Origin: an uncultured Clostridium sp.
GTDB lineage: Bacteria > Bacillota > Clostridia > Clostridiales > Clostridiaceae
Assembly (NCBI GenBank): GCA_934755305.1
Contig: CAKVLD010000003.1
Span: forward strand, 1 to 64,000
Length of the DNA stretch: 64,000 nt
Direction of reading: 5' to 3'
Numbering within the stretch: position 1 is the first letter of the stretch; the number at the start of each line of letters is the position of its first letter. The notes under the pieces are model-generated. The model was not told the DNA's origin and made no database searches. It worked only from the letters and a program-made list of their open reading frames with translations. Position numbers and translations under genes: made by a program. This document shows, one piece after another, positions 20,098 to 28,423 of the stretch.

Positions 20098-20670
20098 TTA
20101 CTTATTTATATGGAAATATACTCCATAAAGATATTTACTTTTAAAAGCTTTTGTAGTAAATTTTCTCCATAGATCTGCATACTCTTTTAATAACTTGTCC
20201 TTTGTTTCATTCATGGCAATGCTCCTACAATTTAACGTTTTATTACTTTGTTCAAAATCAATTGATTCAACAAGCTTAAAATCACTTTTTAAAATAGAAA
20301 GAAACATCTCCATAATTTCCTTAGCATTCAATACTTCCTCTTGTATTCCACCAAATGATACTATTTCTTTTAAGAAATCTTCACCATTTAAATTTAATAA
20401 CATTTTAGTATAATTTTTCCAAAGTTGTGGTACTTCTTTGCTGAAACAAAAATACATTTTGCATTTTTCGACAGCTTCTCCTCAATAATATTTTCTAAAA
20501 AATATGCTGCATAAGCATCCATACTATGAACAAATATAATAAATTCTTCTCCACATCCTAATTAATTCTTTATCCTTTTATATAAATCCTCAAGCAACTC
20601 ATTGAAATTAGCATAATAATCAAAATCAAATAAATTTTCTCTTACATTAAGTTCAATGAAATAATTTTAA
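20098..20670 (-). pseudogene. decayed type II thioesterase (CesT/GrsT-like)
   Basis: Three reading-frame pieces line up with a type II NRPS thioesterase. The first reads IELNVRENLFDFDYYANFNE and ends at a TAA near 20563. The same frame continues with EEFIIFVHSMDAYAAYFLEN (family GHSMGA) to KCIFVSAK, and a shift then leads to the frame at 20098-20457 (VPQLWKNY, FGGIQEEVL, FLSILKSDFKLVE). The last part ends YGVYFHIN where the family has GGHFFIN, so the catalytic His is also lost. The first 45 or so residues are not recognisable. Such enzymes clear wrongly loaded T domains. The position directly before the synthetase A gene is that of cesT. The open 119-residue frame alone could be annotated as a hypothetical protein. 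Confidence 0.7.
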
Positions 20671-20828
20671 TATTATTATTTTTATATTTTCTCTATTTTT
20701 TAAATATTATACTACAAAATTCTATATATGAAATGTAAAAAACTTTTGTTTTTTCATTTTTTCCTTTACTAATTCCATTGAATTTTTTGTATTTTTACAG
20801 TTTATCATAATAATTTATAATTATGTTA

Positions 20829-20857
20829 ATTTTACCTTAACTTACTTTTTAAGTCAA
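20829..20857 (-). promoter_or_regulatory. candidate sigma-A promoter of the depsipeptide operon
   Basis: On the minus strand TTGACT and TAAAAT are separated by 17 bases, followed by very AT-rich DNA leading to the thioesterase remnant. It is the best promoter-like match upstream of the synthetase genes. No start-site data exist, so this is a pattern call. Confidence 0.4.
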
Positions 20858-20881
20858 TAAAATTTCATATTTTATTTTTTA

Positions 20882-20983
20882 TTCGAATACATATTTATAT
20901 AGGCTGTGTTATGGATAAAAGTGATAAATAATGTTAATCATTATAACAAATGATTATTGGGAAATGATATATTTGTATTCGGA
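20882..20983. repeat. imperfect inverted repeat, about 100 bp (MITE-like)
   Basis: Ends TTCGAATACATATTTATAT and ATATATTTGTATTCGGA are imperfect inverted copies about 65 bp apart. The span contains no credible gene; a 61-codon frame starting inside it at 20931 shows no family features. It could be a small non-autonomous element or the stem of a transcript. The rest of 20,984-21,420 is AT-rich and shows only the hairpin at 21313-21352. Confidence 0.35.
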
Positions 20984-21312
20984 TAAATATGCTGAAATAT
21001 TAGAAACAATAAAAACTTTAAGTAATTGGGCTAAAAGAAAATTTATTATAAATATAATCATCTTAATAAATATTTCTTCATTAATAAATCGTTTTTTTAT
21101 AAATTATTTAAAGTAAAAATAAATTTCAATTTAAATAGGAATAACTTATGGAAAAATATTAAGTACAAGCTATAAATATAATTAATACGCAAGACATTAC
21201 TGCTAATTTAAAGCCTTTAAATATATTAAGGATATTCTGTTAAGTTTGAATTATGTTCTAAAATGCAAAGGATTACATGTTAATGTTGCGCAATCCTAAA
21301 TGACATCATCTT

Positions 21313-21352
21313 CTTATACACATTTTAATTACCAATTTATCATGTGTATAAG
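21313..21352. repeat. 11-bp inverted repeat hairpin
   Basis: CTTATACACAT and ATGTGTATAAG flank an 18-base loop. It lies between the depsipeptide locus and the IS30 remnant with no gene adjacent. It may be a leftover terminator or an insertion-element end. Confidence 0.35.
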
Positions 21353-21428
21353 AGTTAATTTTTATTAGGTGTGGCTTACTTTTTAATGATTATAATGGAT
21401 TACTAATAGTTTGTGCTAAACAACATGG

Positions 21429-23130
21429 TTAAGTTCTGCAAAGAAATCTCCTGCCATGACTTTTGTATCTCATTTATTTTATGTTAATTGAAAAAGTAAA
21501 TTCCGCTTTTTTAACATAACAGAATTTAGTCTTGCAAAGAGTTTGATATAATTAATTTGATATTTGTCCTGAGCATATTAGGAGGATTAATTATGTCAAA
21601 TATAAATTTATGCAAAGGGAAACATCTTAGAATTGAAGACAGACTTATCATTGAATATGGATTAGATCAAAATTACTCGCTAAAAGAAATTGCTAAAAGG
21701 CTCGGAAAAGATCCTACAACTATTTCTAAAGAAATAGGTTTATAAAAACAAGCAAGCGCAAAGAATATGATATTAAACCATGCAAGCATCGTAGAAGTTG
21801 CACCAAGAAAAATTTATGTAACGATAGCTGCGGTAAGCAGTGTAAAAAGTGTAGCTTTATAAACTGCTATAGGTTTTGTAAGGATTACTCTGTTAAAGAA
21901 TGTCTTAAACTTAACCGCTACCCATATGTTTGCAACGGTTGTGACAAAGTCACTACGTGTACTGTAACAAAAAGCTATTATAAGGCTAAAGTTGCGGAGT
22001 CAAAGTATAAAGAAATACTTGTATCATCTAGAGAAGGCATTAATACGACATCAACAGACTTAAAAAAATAGATGATATAGTATCTCCTCTTATCTTTAAA
22101 GGACAATCAATATCTCATATTTTTACACATCATAAAAACGAGATCAATTGTTCTGAAAGGACACTATATTATTATTTTGATAAGAATGCATTTACTGCTA
22201 GAAATATCGATTTACTTAGGAAAGTAAAATATAAGCCAAGAAAGAAACATTCACAACCTATAGTCAAAGATTCTTCTGATAAAGCCAATAGGACATTTAA
22301 TGATTTTGTAAAATATATTGAAGAAAACCCCAATGCTCAGGTTGTTGAAATGGATACAGTTCACGGCACACGAAGTGGCAAAGTGCTTCTTACACTGCAT
22401 TTTAGAAATTGTGCATTAATGCTTGCTTTTATTATGGATAGTTGCAGTCAAAATAATGTAAGAGAGACCATAGACAAGCTGTATGCACTATTAGGACATG
22501 AAACTTTTACTCGTTCATTTCCTGTTATATTAACAGATAACGGGTCAGAATTTACAAAGCCAGAAACTTTTGAATTAGATTCAAATGGAGTACAAAGGAC
22601 AAAAATATTTTATTGTAATCCAATGGCTTCCAGAAGCCACACGTTGAAAAAAATCACCAGTACATACGATACATAATACCAAAAGGAATTTCTTTTGATA
22701 ATCGTACTCAAGAAGATATAACACTAATGATGAATCATATAAATAGTACAGCAAGAGCCAGCTTAAATGGAAATACACCATTCAAACTGGCTCAAATGCT
22801 ACTAGATAGATCTCTGCTAGAAAGTTTAGGCCTTAAACATATTCCGGCAGATGAAGTGCATTTAAAACCTGCACTGTTTAAAAAATAAGATATTAAAATT
22901 CTAGGGCAAATATCAGCGGAACTTAATCTTGCAAAAATACAGCAAACGGAACTTAATTTTGCAAAGGAATTCCGTGGGCTTATTAAGCATGCTTAAAATA
23001 CCCTGGAAAATGATTATTTTATAAAAATTATATCTTATTTTAAATATTTTAGCCATAAATTTCAGATAAAAAACTGACTTTACTCTTGCAAATACAAGGT
23101 TTTAGTAAAAACGGAAGTTAGTTTTGCATT
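21429..23130 (+). mobile_element. IS30-family insertion sequence remnant with iterated end-like repeats
   Basis: A broken IS30-type transposase (separate entry) is flanked by copies of a motif close to CGGAACTTAATTTTGCAAAG. Copies lie at 21429-21443 (partial), 21520-21539, 22917-22936, 22947-22966, 23073-23092 and 23111-23130, all in the same orientation. The likely core element runs from about 21,518 to 22,966. Because the copies are direct rather than inverted, the exact IS ends are uncertain. The extra copies suggest nested or repeated insertions of related elements. Confidence 0.6.
21594..22888 (+). pseudogene. IS30-family transposase, at least three frameshifts
   Basis: The frame starts at 21594 behind AGGAGG with a helix-turn-helix region (LIIEYGLDQNYSLKEIAKRLGKD shortened: SLKEIAKRLGKD, TTISKE). 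It shifts near 21,735 into a Cys-rich segment (SCTKKNLCNDSCGKQC, CSFINC), shifts again near 22,070, and carries the DDE catalytic core with EMDTVHG near 22,350 and LTDNGSEF near 22,540. It shifts once more near 22,630 and ends with SLGLKHIPADEVHLKPALF before TAA. A Cys-rich N-terminal half and this DDE core are typical of clostridial IS30 transposases. With three shifts it cannot be active. Confidence 0.85.
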
Positions 23131-23194
23131 CAACGATTGTCAACTTGTAAAAATTCCGTTGACAAATCGTTGACAAAACACTATTTTTTAAGGA

Positions 23195-23236
23195 AATAAA
23201 AAAAGATTCATACAAGCACGTGGCTTGTACAAATCC
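23195..23236 (-). terminator. rho-independent terminator of the GGGtGRT operon
   Basis: On the minus strand TACAAGC and GCTTGTA pair around a 5-base loop, with an outer GATT/AATC pair, followed by a run of seven T (CTTTTTTTATT). It lies about 20 bp after the GGGtGRT gene stop. Confidence 0.85.
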
Positions 23237-23255
23237 TTTCAAAGTATTGAAAATA

Positions 23256-24257
23256 CTATTTGTTCATAGCTTCTTCAACAGCAACTGCAGTAGCAACTGT
23301 GCATCCTACCATTGGGTTGTTACCCATACCGATAAGACCCATCATTTCAACGTGAGCAGGAACTGATGATGATCCAGCGAATTGTGCATCTGAGTGCATT
23401 CTTCCCATAGTATCAGTCATACCGTAAGAAGCTGGACCTGCTGCCATGTTATCTGGGTGAAGAGTTCTTCCTGTACCACCACCTGATGCTACTGAGAAGT
23501 ATTTCTTACCTTGTTCTAAACATTCTTTCTTGTATGTTCCAGCAACTGGATGTTGGAATCTTGTTGGGTTAGTTGAGTTACCAGTGATTGATACGTCAAC
23601 ACCTTCCATATGCATTATAGCAACACCTTCTCTAACGTCGTCAGAACCGTAGCATCTAACTTTAGCTCTTTCTCCATTTGAGTAAGCTTTTTCTCTTACT
23701 ACTTTAACTTCTCCAGTGTAGTAATCGAATTGAGTTTGAACGTAAGTAAATCCGTTGATTCTTGAGATGATTTGAGCAGCATCTTTTCCAAGACCGTTAA
23801 GGATTACTCTTAAAGGTTCTTTTCTTACTCTGTTAGCTTTTTCAGCTATCTTTATAGCACCTTCAGCAGCAGCGAAAGATTCGTGTCCTGCTAAGAATGC
23901 GAAACATTTAGTTTCTTCTCTTAAAAGCATAGCTCCTAAGTTACCATGTCCTAAACCAACTTTTCTATCGTCAGCAACTGAACCTGGGATACAGAATGCT
24001 TGTAAACCTTCACCGATTGCTTCAGCAGCTTCAGCAGCTTTCTTGCATCCTTTCTTTATTGCTATAGCAGCACCTAAAGTGTAAGCCCACCCTGCGTTTT
24101 CGAATGCGATTGGTTGAGTTTCTTTAGCTATTGTATAAGGATCAACACCTTTTTCAGCACATACTGCCTTTGCATCTTCTAGAGTCTTCATTCCGTACTT
24201 TTCTAATACAGGAGTGATTTGATTTATTCTTCTTTCATAACTTTCAAATAATGCCAT
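23256..24257 (-). CDS. GGGtGRT protein
   Basis: A 333-residue cytosolic protein of a named but functionally unassigned family, recognised by VASGGGTGRTLHPDN near residue 260. Other conserved stretches are IPGSVADDRKVGLGHGN near 90, EETKCFAFLAGHESFAAAEG near 115 and GNNPMVGCTVATAVAVEEA at the end. The Gly-rich segment and the many conserved Cys and His residues suggest binding of a cofactor or metal, but that is inference. It begins about 26 bp after the NifU-like gene and shares its transcript. The coding sequence uses codons of highly expressed genes more than its neighbours do (GGT, GCA, TTC), which suggests an abundant protein. The start is set by AGGAGG upstream of the ATG. Confidence 0.85.
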   Translation of the reverse strand: MALFESYERRINQITPVLEKYGMKTLEDAKAVCAEKGVDPYTIAKETQPIAFENAGWAYTLGAAIAIKKGCKKAAEAAEAIGEGLQAFCIPGSVADDRKVGLGHGNLGAMLLREETKCFAFLAGHESFAAAEGAIKIAEKANRVRKEPLRVILNGLGKDAAQIISRINGFTYVQTQFDYYTGEVKVVREKAYSNGERAKVRCYGSDDVREGVAIMHMEGVDVSITGNSTNPTRFQHPVAGTYKKECLEQGKKYFSVASGGGTGRTLHPDNMAAGPASYGMTDTMGRMHSDAQFAGSSSVPAHVEMMGLIGMGNNPMVGCTVATAVAVEEAMNK

Positions 24258-24283
24258 AATATAATTTCCTCCTTTACCTATAA

Positions 24284-24976
24284 TTACTTATGTCTTGGGT
24301 CTATTAATTCAGCAGCGTCATTAACTCTACCGTATTGTCCCTTAGCAGCTTCTAAAGCTTCGTTAGCGTCTACACCCTTAGCGATGCTTTCCATCATCTT
24401 ACCTAAGTTAACAAACTTGTATCCGATGATTTCTTTGTCTTCGTCTAAAGCTATATCAGTTACATAACCTTCAGCCATTTCTAAGTATCTAGGTCCTTTT
24501 GCAAGAGTTCCGTACATTGTACCAACTTGAGATCTTAATCCCTTACCTAAGTCTTCAAGACCTGCTCCTATAGGTAGTCCACCTTCTGAGAAAGCAGTTT
24601 GAGTTCTTCCGTAAACTATTTGTAAGAATAATTCTCTCATAGCTGTGTTTATAGCATCACAAACTAAGTCTGTGTTTAATGCTTCTAATATTGTTTTACC
24701 TGGTAATATTTCTGAAGCCATAGCAGCTGAATGAGTCATACCTGAACATCCTATTGTTTCAACTAATGCTTCTTGAATTATACCGTCTTTAACGTTTAAT
24801 GTTAGCTTACATGCCCCTTGTTGTGGTGCACACCAACCTATACCGTGAGTTAAGCCTGATACATCTTTGATTTCTCTAGATTGTACCCATTTTCCTTCTT
24901 CAGGAATTGGTGCTGGTCCATGATTAGCACCTTTAGCAACTACACACATTTCTTCAACTTCTTTTGAATACATCAT
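24284..24976 (-). CDS. NifU/SufU-like iron-sulfur scaffold-type protein
   Basis: A 230-residue protein with a NifU/IscU-like N-terminal half. Cysteines sit in GIGWCAPQQGACK near residue 50 and ETIGCSGMTHSAAMA near 75, with further conserved text around ELFLQIVYGRTQTAFSEGG. It is longer than true SufU or IscU (about 130-150 residues) and has its own C-terminal domain. It occurs in clostridia as a fixed partner of the GGGtGRT protein, as it does here. An iron-sulfur or metal cluster role is plausible from the fold; the actual client is unknown. Two Met codons stand at the start behind GGGAGGAG, and the first is taken. It is the first gene of the two-gene operon and like its partner has highly expressed codon use. 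Confidence 0.8.
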   Translation of the reverse strand: MMYSKEVEEMCVVAKGANHGPAPIPEEGKWVQSREIKDVSGLTHGIGWCAPQQGACKLTLNVKDGIIQEALVETIGCSGMTHSAAMASEILPGKTILEALNTDLVCDAINTAMRELFLQIVYGRTQTAFSEGGLPIGAGLEDLGKGLRSQVGTMYGTLAKGPRYLEMAEGYVTDIALDEDKEIIGYKFVNLGKMMESIAKGVDANEALEAAKGQYGRVNDAAELIDPRHK

Positions 24977-25015
24977 ATATTTTGCTCCTCCCTAATTACT
25001 ATAGCTATTAGAATG

Positions 25016-25065
25016 CTATATTATATACTAGGTCAAAAATTGTCCCACTGGGGATAATTTTATCC
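25016..25065 (-). promoter_or_regulatory. candidate promoter and dyad upstream of the NifU-like gene
   Basis: On the minus strand a TATAAT lies close upstream of the NifU-like start, with GGGACA 16 bases before it. Directly upstream is the dyad GGATAA-AA-TTATCC (25052-25065) and a small CCC/GGG repeat. The dyad placement next to the -35 element resembles a regulator site, but the regulator is unknown. Confidence 0.35.
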
Positions 25066-25120
25066 TACATCTATTCTAGCAAATGAAACCCTTTATAACA
25101 ACCTTCTAAACAAATTTTTT

Positions 25121-25153
25121 TTACTTTCAAAGAAAAAATATCTTTGAAAGTAA
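25121..25153. repeat. perfect 13-bp inverted repeat
   Basis: TTACTTTCAAAGA and TCTTTGAAAGTAA flank a 7-base A-rich loop, between the NifU-like gene and tRNA-Leu. On the minus strand no T-run follows. It could be an operator or a small transcript stem. The rest of 25,066-25,319 shows no gene. Confidence 0.4.
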
Positions 25154-25319
25154 TTATTCTGTAACAAATATCAAAATCCCCCCACCTTACTTTTTACTTA
25201 ATTTACTTTTAGTGTATTTATTTCAATTATATATATTCCACTCTCATAAATATTAAATTATTTTTTCCAATTTAGTATTGAATTAAATTTGCATTTATGT
25301 TAATATGTTATTGTCATGT

Positions 25320-25406
25320 GCCGGTATGATGGAATTGGCAGACGTAGCGGACTCAAAATCCGCCGGTAGAAATACCGTGCCGGTTCGACTCCGGCTACCG
25401 GCACCA
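25320..25406 (+). tRNA. tRNA-Leu (anticodon CAA)
   Basis: An 87-base tRNA with a full cloverleaf. The acceptor strands are GCCGGTA and TACCGGC, the anticodon stem is GCGGA/TCCGC with loop CTCAAAA (anticodon CAA), a long variable arm marks a class II tRNA, and the T arm has GGTTCGACTCC. The discriminator is A and CCA is encoded. It reads the TTG codon. Confidence 0.97.
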
Positions 25407-25410
25407 ATAA

Positions 25411-25449
25411 AAAAAGATGTTTTAAGTTTTAACTTAAAACATCTTTTTT
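25411..25449. terminator. bidirectional terminator between tRNA-Leu and the NERD gene
   Basis: A long stem AAAAGATGTTTTAAG / CTTAAAACATCTTTT with a 6-base loop is flanked by A-run and T-run, so it can stop the tRNA transcript on plus and the NERD-like gene on minus. Confidence 0.85.
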
Positions 25450-26245
25450 ATTTATAAATTACATTCAATATATAAAGAATGAAAAAGGCACTAATACATG
25501 TCAATCTACTTCTAAACATCCATCTATCATTAATAAACTGATTATATAATTTCTTGTTTTCTTCTAAATTATTTACTTTAACTAACCTAGAATATATTTT
25601 ATTATACAAATCTTCTTTATCTAATATTTCTTCTGATATATAATTATTTAAATAATTATATAATTCTTCATATCTTATTATAGCTACATCAGAATTCTCT
25701 TCCCCCTCTACATAAACTCTATCCTTAACCATAACTATTAAATCTACTATTTCATCTTCATTAAATATAGTAGCTAACCTTTTTCTATTTTCTCGAAGTT
25801 CAGTTATAGGAGAAATCAATTCATTTCTCTTTCTATTGGAAACATTATACCACCTATTACCTTTTTCTATTTTTATATTTCCAGTATAATTACTTTTTAT
25901 TATATTAAACACACCATTATTAGCTATAATTAAATTTTCTATATGAACTACCTCATCATTTATTTTTAGTTCTAATCCCTCCATAATATCACAAATATTT
26001 TTTAATTTTTTATCTTCATTACTTATTCTAAAATTTTCCTCTATATTATTTTTTACAATATCACTTTTTATTTTTAAATATTTAATAAGTGATACACATA
26101 AATAAAGAGATAAAGTCACAAAAAATAACTCTCTAGATGCACTATCTAAACCTATCTTTAAAAACATAATTGATATTATATAAATAAAATATCCTACCAA
26201 AAATGAACTTAAAACATAACTTACCCTTTTTAATTTATCTTCCAT
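25448..26245 (-). CDS. NERD-like domain membrane protein
   Basis: A 265-residue protein with two hydrophobic segments near the N terminus (about residues 10-55) and one at the C terminus (FFILYILNVIY). The middle part has the look of the nuclease-related NERD domain: VHIENLIIANNGVFNIIKSN followed by YTGNIKIEKGNRWY. In NERD proteins the matching text is a Gly-Val-Phe strand leading into a Lys-Asn-Tyr motif. The start is put at the ATG at 26245 because GGAGGTG stands six bases before it; a TTG five codons upstream overlaps that ribosome site. NERD proteins are linked to DNA processing but most are uncharacterised, so the function is open. The match is by eye and of medium strength. Confidence 0.6.
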   Translation of the reverse strand: MEDKLKRVSYVLSSFLVGYFIYIISIMFLKIGLDSASRELFFVTLSLYLCVSLIKYLKIKSDIVKNNIEENFRISNEDKKLKNICDIMEGLELKINDEVVHIENLIIANNGVFNIIKSNYTGNIKIEKGNRWYNVSNRKRNELISPITELRENRKRLATIFNEDEIVDLIVMVKDRVYVEGEENSDVAIIRYEELYNYLNNYISEEILDKEDLYNKIYSRLVKVNNLEENKKLYNQFINDRWMFRSRLTCISAFFILYILNVIYK

Positions 26246-26387
26246 AAAAAACACCTCCAAATTAGTCCTATACTGTTATATTTTCCATAACTTAATAACT
26301 TTAAACCTTTCACATATTTTTTGTTCTAAAAATAACTAAATTGAATAAACTATTAGGGTACTTATACTAATTATGGAGGTTTTTCTT

Positions 26388-26879
26388 TTGAAGAAATTAA
26401 ATATATTAATTATTTTATTATGCATCTTTTTATTACCAGGTTGTGCCTTTGATGATCCTAAGTATCTTCACTTATCAGAAAAAAATGATATTGCACTTTA
26501 TACAAAAGAACTAAAAACCAAATTACAAAATAAAGAGATGTTTTCTTTAGAATTATTTGATACAAACCTTTATAAAGATATTTCTATTTCTAATGAAGAA
26601 AACAACATACTTAACAATTTTATTACTTCATTATCTACTGAAAATTTCAAAGAAGAAGATATTCCACCTGATAGGGAGCCTTTTCAAATAAGAGTTACTT
26701 TTAAAGATGGTAGTAAATTTATAATTAAAGTTTTTAATGATAAAATTATCTCTATTAACCCTTGGGATGGTAATTATAAAGAAGATATTATTTCTATGGA
26801 AGGTTTACCTATTCACTATAATCTTTATGATTTTTGTAAGCATATTCAAAATGAGTCTAGAGCTATTAAAGATAGCTAA
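26388..26879 (+). CDS. putative lipoprotein
   Basis: A 163-residue protein with a lipoprotein signal: a basic start (KKLN), the hydrophobic stretch ILIILLCIFLL and lipobox LPGC, giving a Cys anchor near residue 20. The mature part of about 145 residues matches no family I recognise; it has a strand-rich centre (IRVTFKDGSKFIIKVFNDKI) like small beta domains. The start is set at TTG 26388 because GGAGG lies eight bases before it, while the ATG at 26373 overlaps that site. It diverges from the NERD-like gene, with about 140 bp between the two starts. Function unknown; probably held at the outer face of the membrane. Confidence 0.65.
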   Translation: MKKLNILIILLCIFLLPGCAFDDPKYLHLSEKNDIALYTKELKTKLQNKEMFSLELFDTNLYKDISISNEENNILNNFITSLSTENFKEEDIPPDREPFQIRVTFKDGSKFIIKVFNDKIISINPWDGNYKEDIISMEGLPIHYNLYDFCKHIQNESRAIKDS

Positions 26880-26884
26880 ATATT

Positions 26885-27056
26885 AAGGGCTGTCGCACTA
26901 AAAATATGTGCATTAAACACATCAAAAAAATATTTACATTAAATACACATAAAAATATTTGCATCATATGCATCAAAAAAATATTTGCATCTATAGGTGT
27001 TAAATTAATGTTATACACAAGCTAAAAACTTTTAAACCTTAGTGCGATAGCTCCTT
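26885..27056. repeat. 172-bp element: terminal inverted repeats around four tandem repeats
   Basis: Ends AAGGGCTGTCGCACTAA (26885-26901) and TTAGTGCGATAGCTCCTT (27039-27056) are near-perfect inverted copies. Inside, about 26900-26999, are four tandem units of 24-27 bases built on AAAAATATTTGCAT followed by an ATRCATC-like tail. There is no gene. It lies between the lipoprotein and deacetylase stop codons, so it may also act as a convergent terminator. MITE-like origin is inferred. Confidence 0.6.
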
Positions 27057-27064
27057 ATATAAGC

Positions 27065-28033
27065 TCATTTAATAGTTTTAAAAACAAAATTACTACATTT
27101 AAAATATTCAATTATTTCTGGCAAGGCTTTTACTGTTTCTTCTTTTCCGTAAGTATCATGCATTAAGAATACTATACTATCTGCATTATTCCCTAGTCTT
27201 TCTACATTACTCCTTGTTCTTTCTATTAATTTTGCTGAATCTTTATATTCCCCTTGTGCATCTTCATTTAAAGCATTCCAATCTATTATTGCATATCCCT
27301 CTTCATCTAATATAGGCTGAATTGATGACTTTCCTTTCCAGCTCCAAGAACCTCCTGGAAACCTAATTATCCTTGTAGAAAAATCTTTTCCTAAAACTGA
27401 TTTAATTAATTTATTATTTTTTTCCACATCAGACTTAAAATTTTCCACATTTACAACATTATCTGGATATAAATAATCATAATCATGACTATAAGTATGA
27501 TTACCTATTGCATGCCCTTCTCTTGCAATTCTTTTTAATAGCTTTTTTGATTCTTCTGTTTTTTCTATAGAAGTACCTGTAACAAAAAAGGTTGCCTTAA
27601 TTCCATATTCTTTTAATATATCTAAAATATTAGCTGTATTCTGGGTAGATGGTCCATCATCAAATGTTAAATATACTACCTTATTCCCATCTGATCTTAC
27701 TGGATATCCTCTTTCTCCTTTTAATAAAGCTTCTGTTACTTCATAAACTTTCATAGCATCTTCTGCATTTATATCTTTTTCTAAAGGTAAATATCCACTA
27801 TTATCAAGTTTAACCTCATCTTCTATTTTATCTTCTATATCCTTTTCACTCCCCATTGCTTCAGCGCTTTCTACCTTTAACGGAACTGTTTGTTTCAGAT
27901 TTTCTTTGGTCAATATAATACTTATTATTAATATGAATATAATTACCAGAAATAAGAATGATATAACCCTTCTAGTTCTTCTTTTTCTTTGATGTAATCT
28001 TTTCTTTCTGTCAATAACTATTCTATTATCCAT
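27065..28033 (-). CDS. polysaccharide deacetylase, CE4 family
   Basis: A 322-residue membrane-anchored enzyme. Residues about 24-42 form an N-terminal transmembrane anchor (VISFLFLVIIFILIISIIL), followed by a variable linker to residue 110. The NodB-like domain shows VVYLTFDDGPS near 122 (catalytic Asp and metal Asp), GNHTYSHDYDYL near 195 (metal His pair), RFPGG near 222, IIDWNALNEDAQG near 248 and FLMHDTYGKEET near 290. These are the five CE4 motifs, so a metal-dependent deacetylase acting on peptidoglycan or a related polymer outside the cell is likely. It stands alone, facing the folate operon terminator region. Confidence 0.9.
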   Translation of the reverse strand: MDNRIVIDRKKRLHQRKRRTRRVISFLFLVIIFILIISIILTKENLKQTVPLKVESAEAMGSEKDIEDKIEDEVKLDNSGYLPLEKDINAEDAMKVYEVTEALLKGERGYPVRSDGNKVVYLTFDDGPSTQNTANILDILKEYGIKATFFVTGTSIEKTEESKKLLKRIAREGHAIGNHTYSHDYDYLYPDNVVNVENFKSDVEKNNKLIKSVLGKDFSTRIIRFPGGSWSWKGKSSIQPILDEEGYAIIDWNALNEDAQGEYKDSAKLIERTRSNVERLGNNADSIVFLMHDTYGKEETVKALPEIIEYFKCSNFVFKTIK

Positions 28034-28151
28034 ACTATATCCCTCTTTACCTATTATGTTAAAAATTAATTTATCTTGTCTACTATTCTTAGCTTGTGCA
28101 AAAGATATAATAATATAATATAAAATGCGTTTTTCTAAAATCTTTTTAAAT

Positions 28152-28329
28152 AAAAAAGTGGCTTACGCCACGCTTATATAAGTTAACTTTTCTTAAATAT
28201 ATAAATAAATCTTCACCATTAACACATATTGCTGTAAGCTACTTTTTTTAGCCATTCAAAAGGTTCTAAAAGAAAAATAATACCTTATAAAAATACCATT
28301 TAATTATTTTTCTTTTTGGTTCTTTTGAA
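28152..28329. repeat. two nested inverted repeats in a gene-free stretch
   Basis: Between the deacetylase start and the folate operon end (28,034-28,483) there is no gene. It holds GTGGC/GCCAC near 28,158-28,170, whose flank AAAAAAGTGGCTTACG is repeated inverted as GCTGTAAGCTACTTTTTTT near 28,231-28,249. A long stem follows, TTCAAAAGGTTCTAAAAGAA (28255-) against TTCTTTTTGGTTCTTTTGAA (ending 28329), with a loop of about 21 bases. These look like small mobile or transcript-end elements. Confidence 0.4.
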
Positions 28330-28423
28330 GCACTATAATTATTTTTAACGTATTTGCTATCTTACATAACTGAAAGCCTGTAATATTCAGTATTCACTAT
28401 CAAAAAAATTTATAAATTCCTTT

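Noticed and set aside
20931..21116. 61-codon plus-strand frame in the gene-free stretch upstream of the synthetases
   Set aside because: No ribosome site, very high Ile/Asn content from AT-rich DNA, overlaps an inverted repeat, no recognisable motif.
22581..22781. 66-codon minus-strand frame within the IS remnant
   Set aside because: Antisense to the transposase; no ribosome site.
26900..26999. Possible CRISPR array
   Set aside because: The four units are adjacent without spacers and diverge from each other; no cas genes are in the window.
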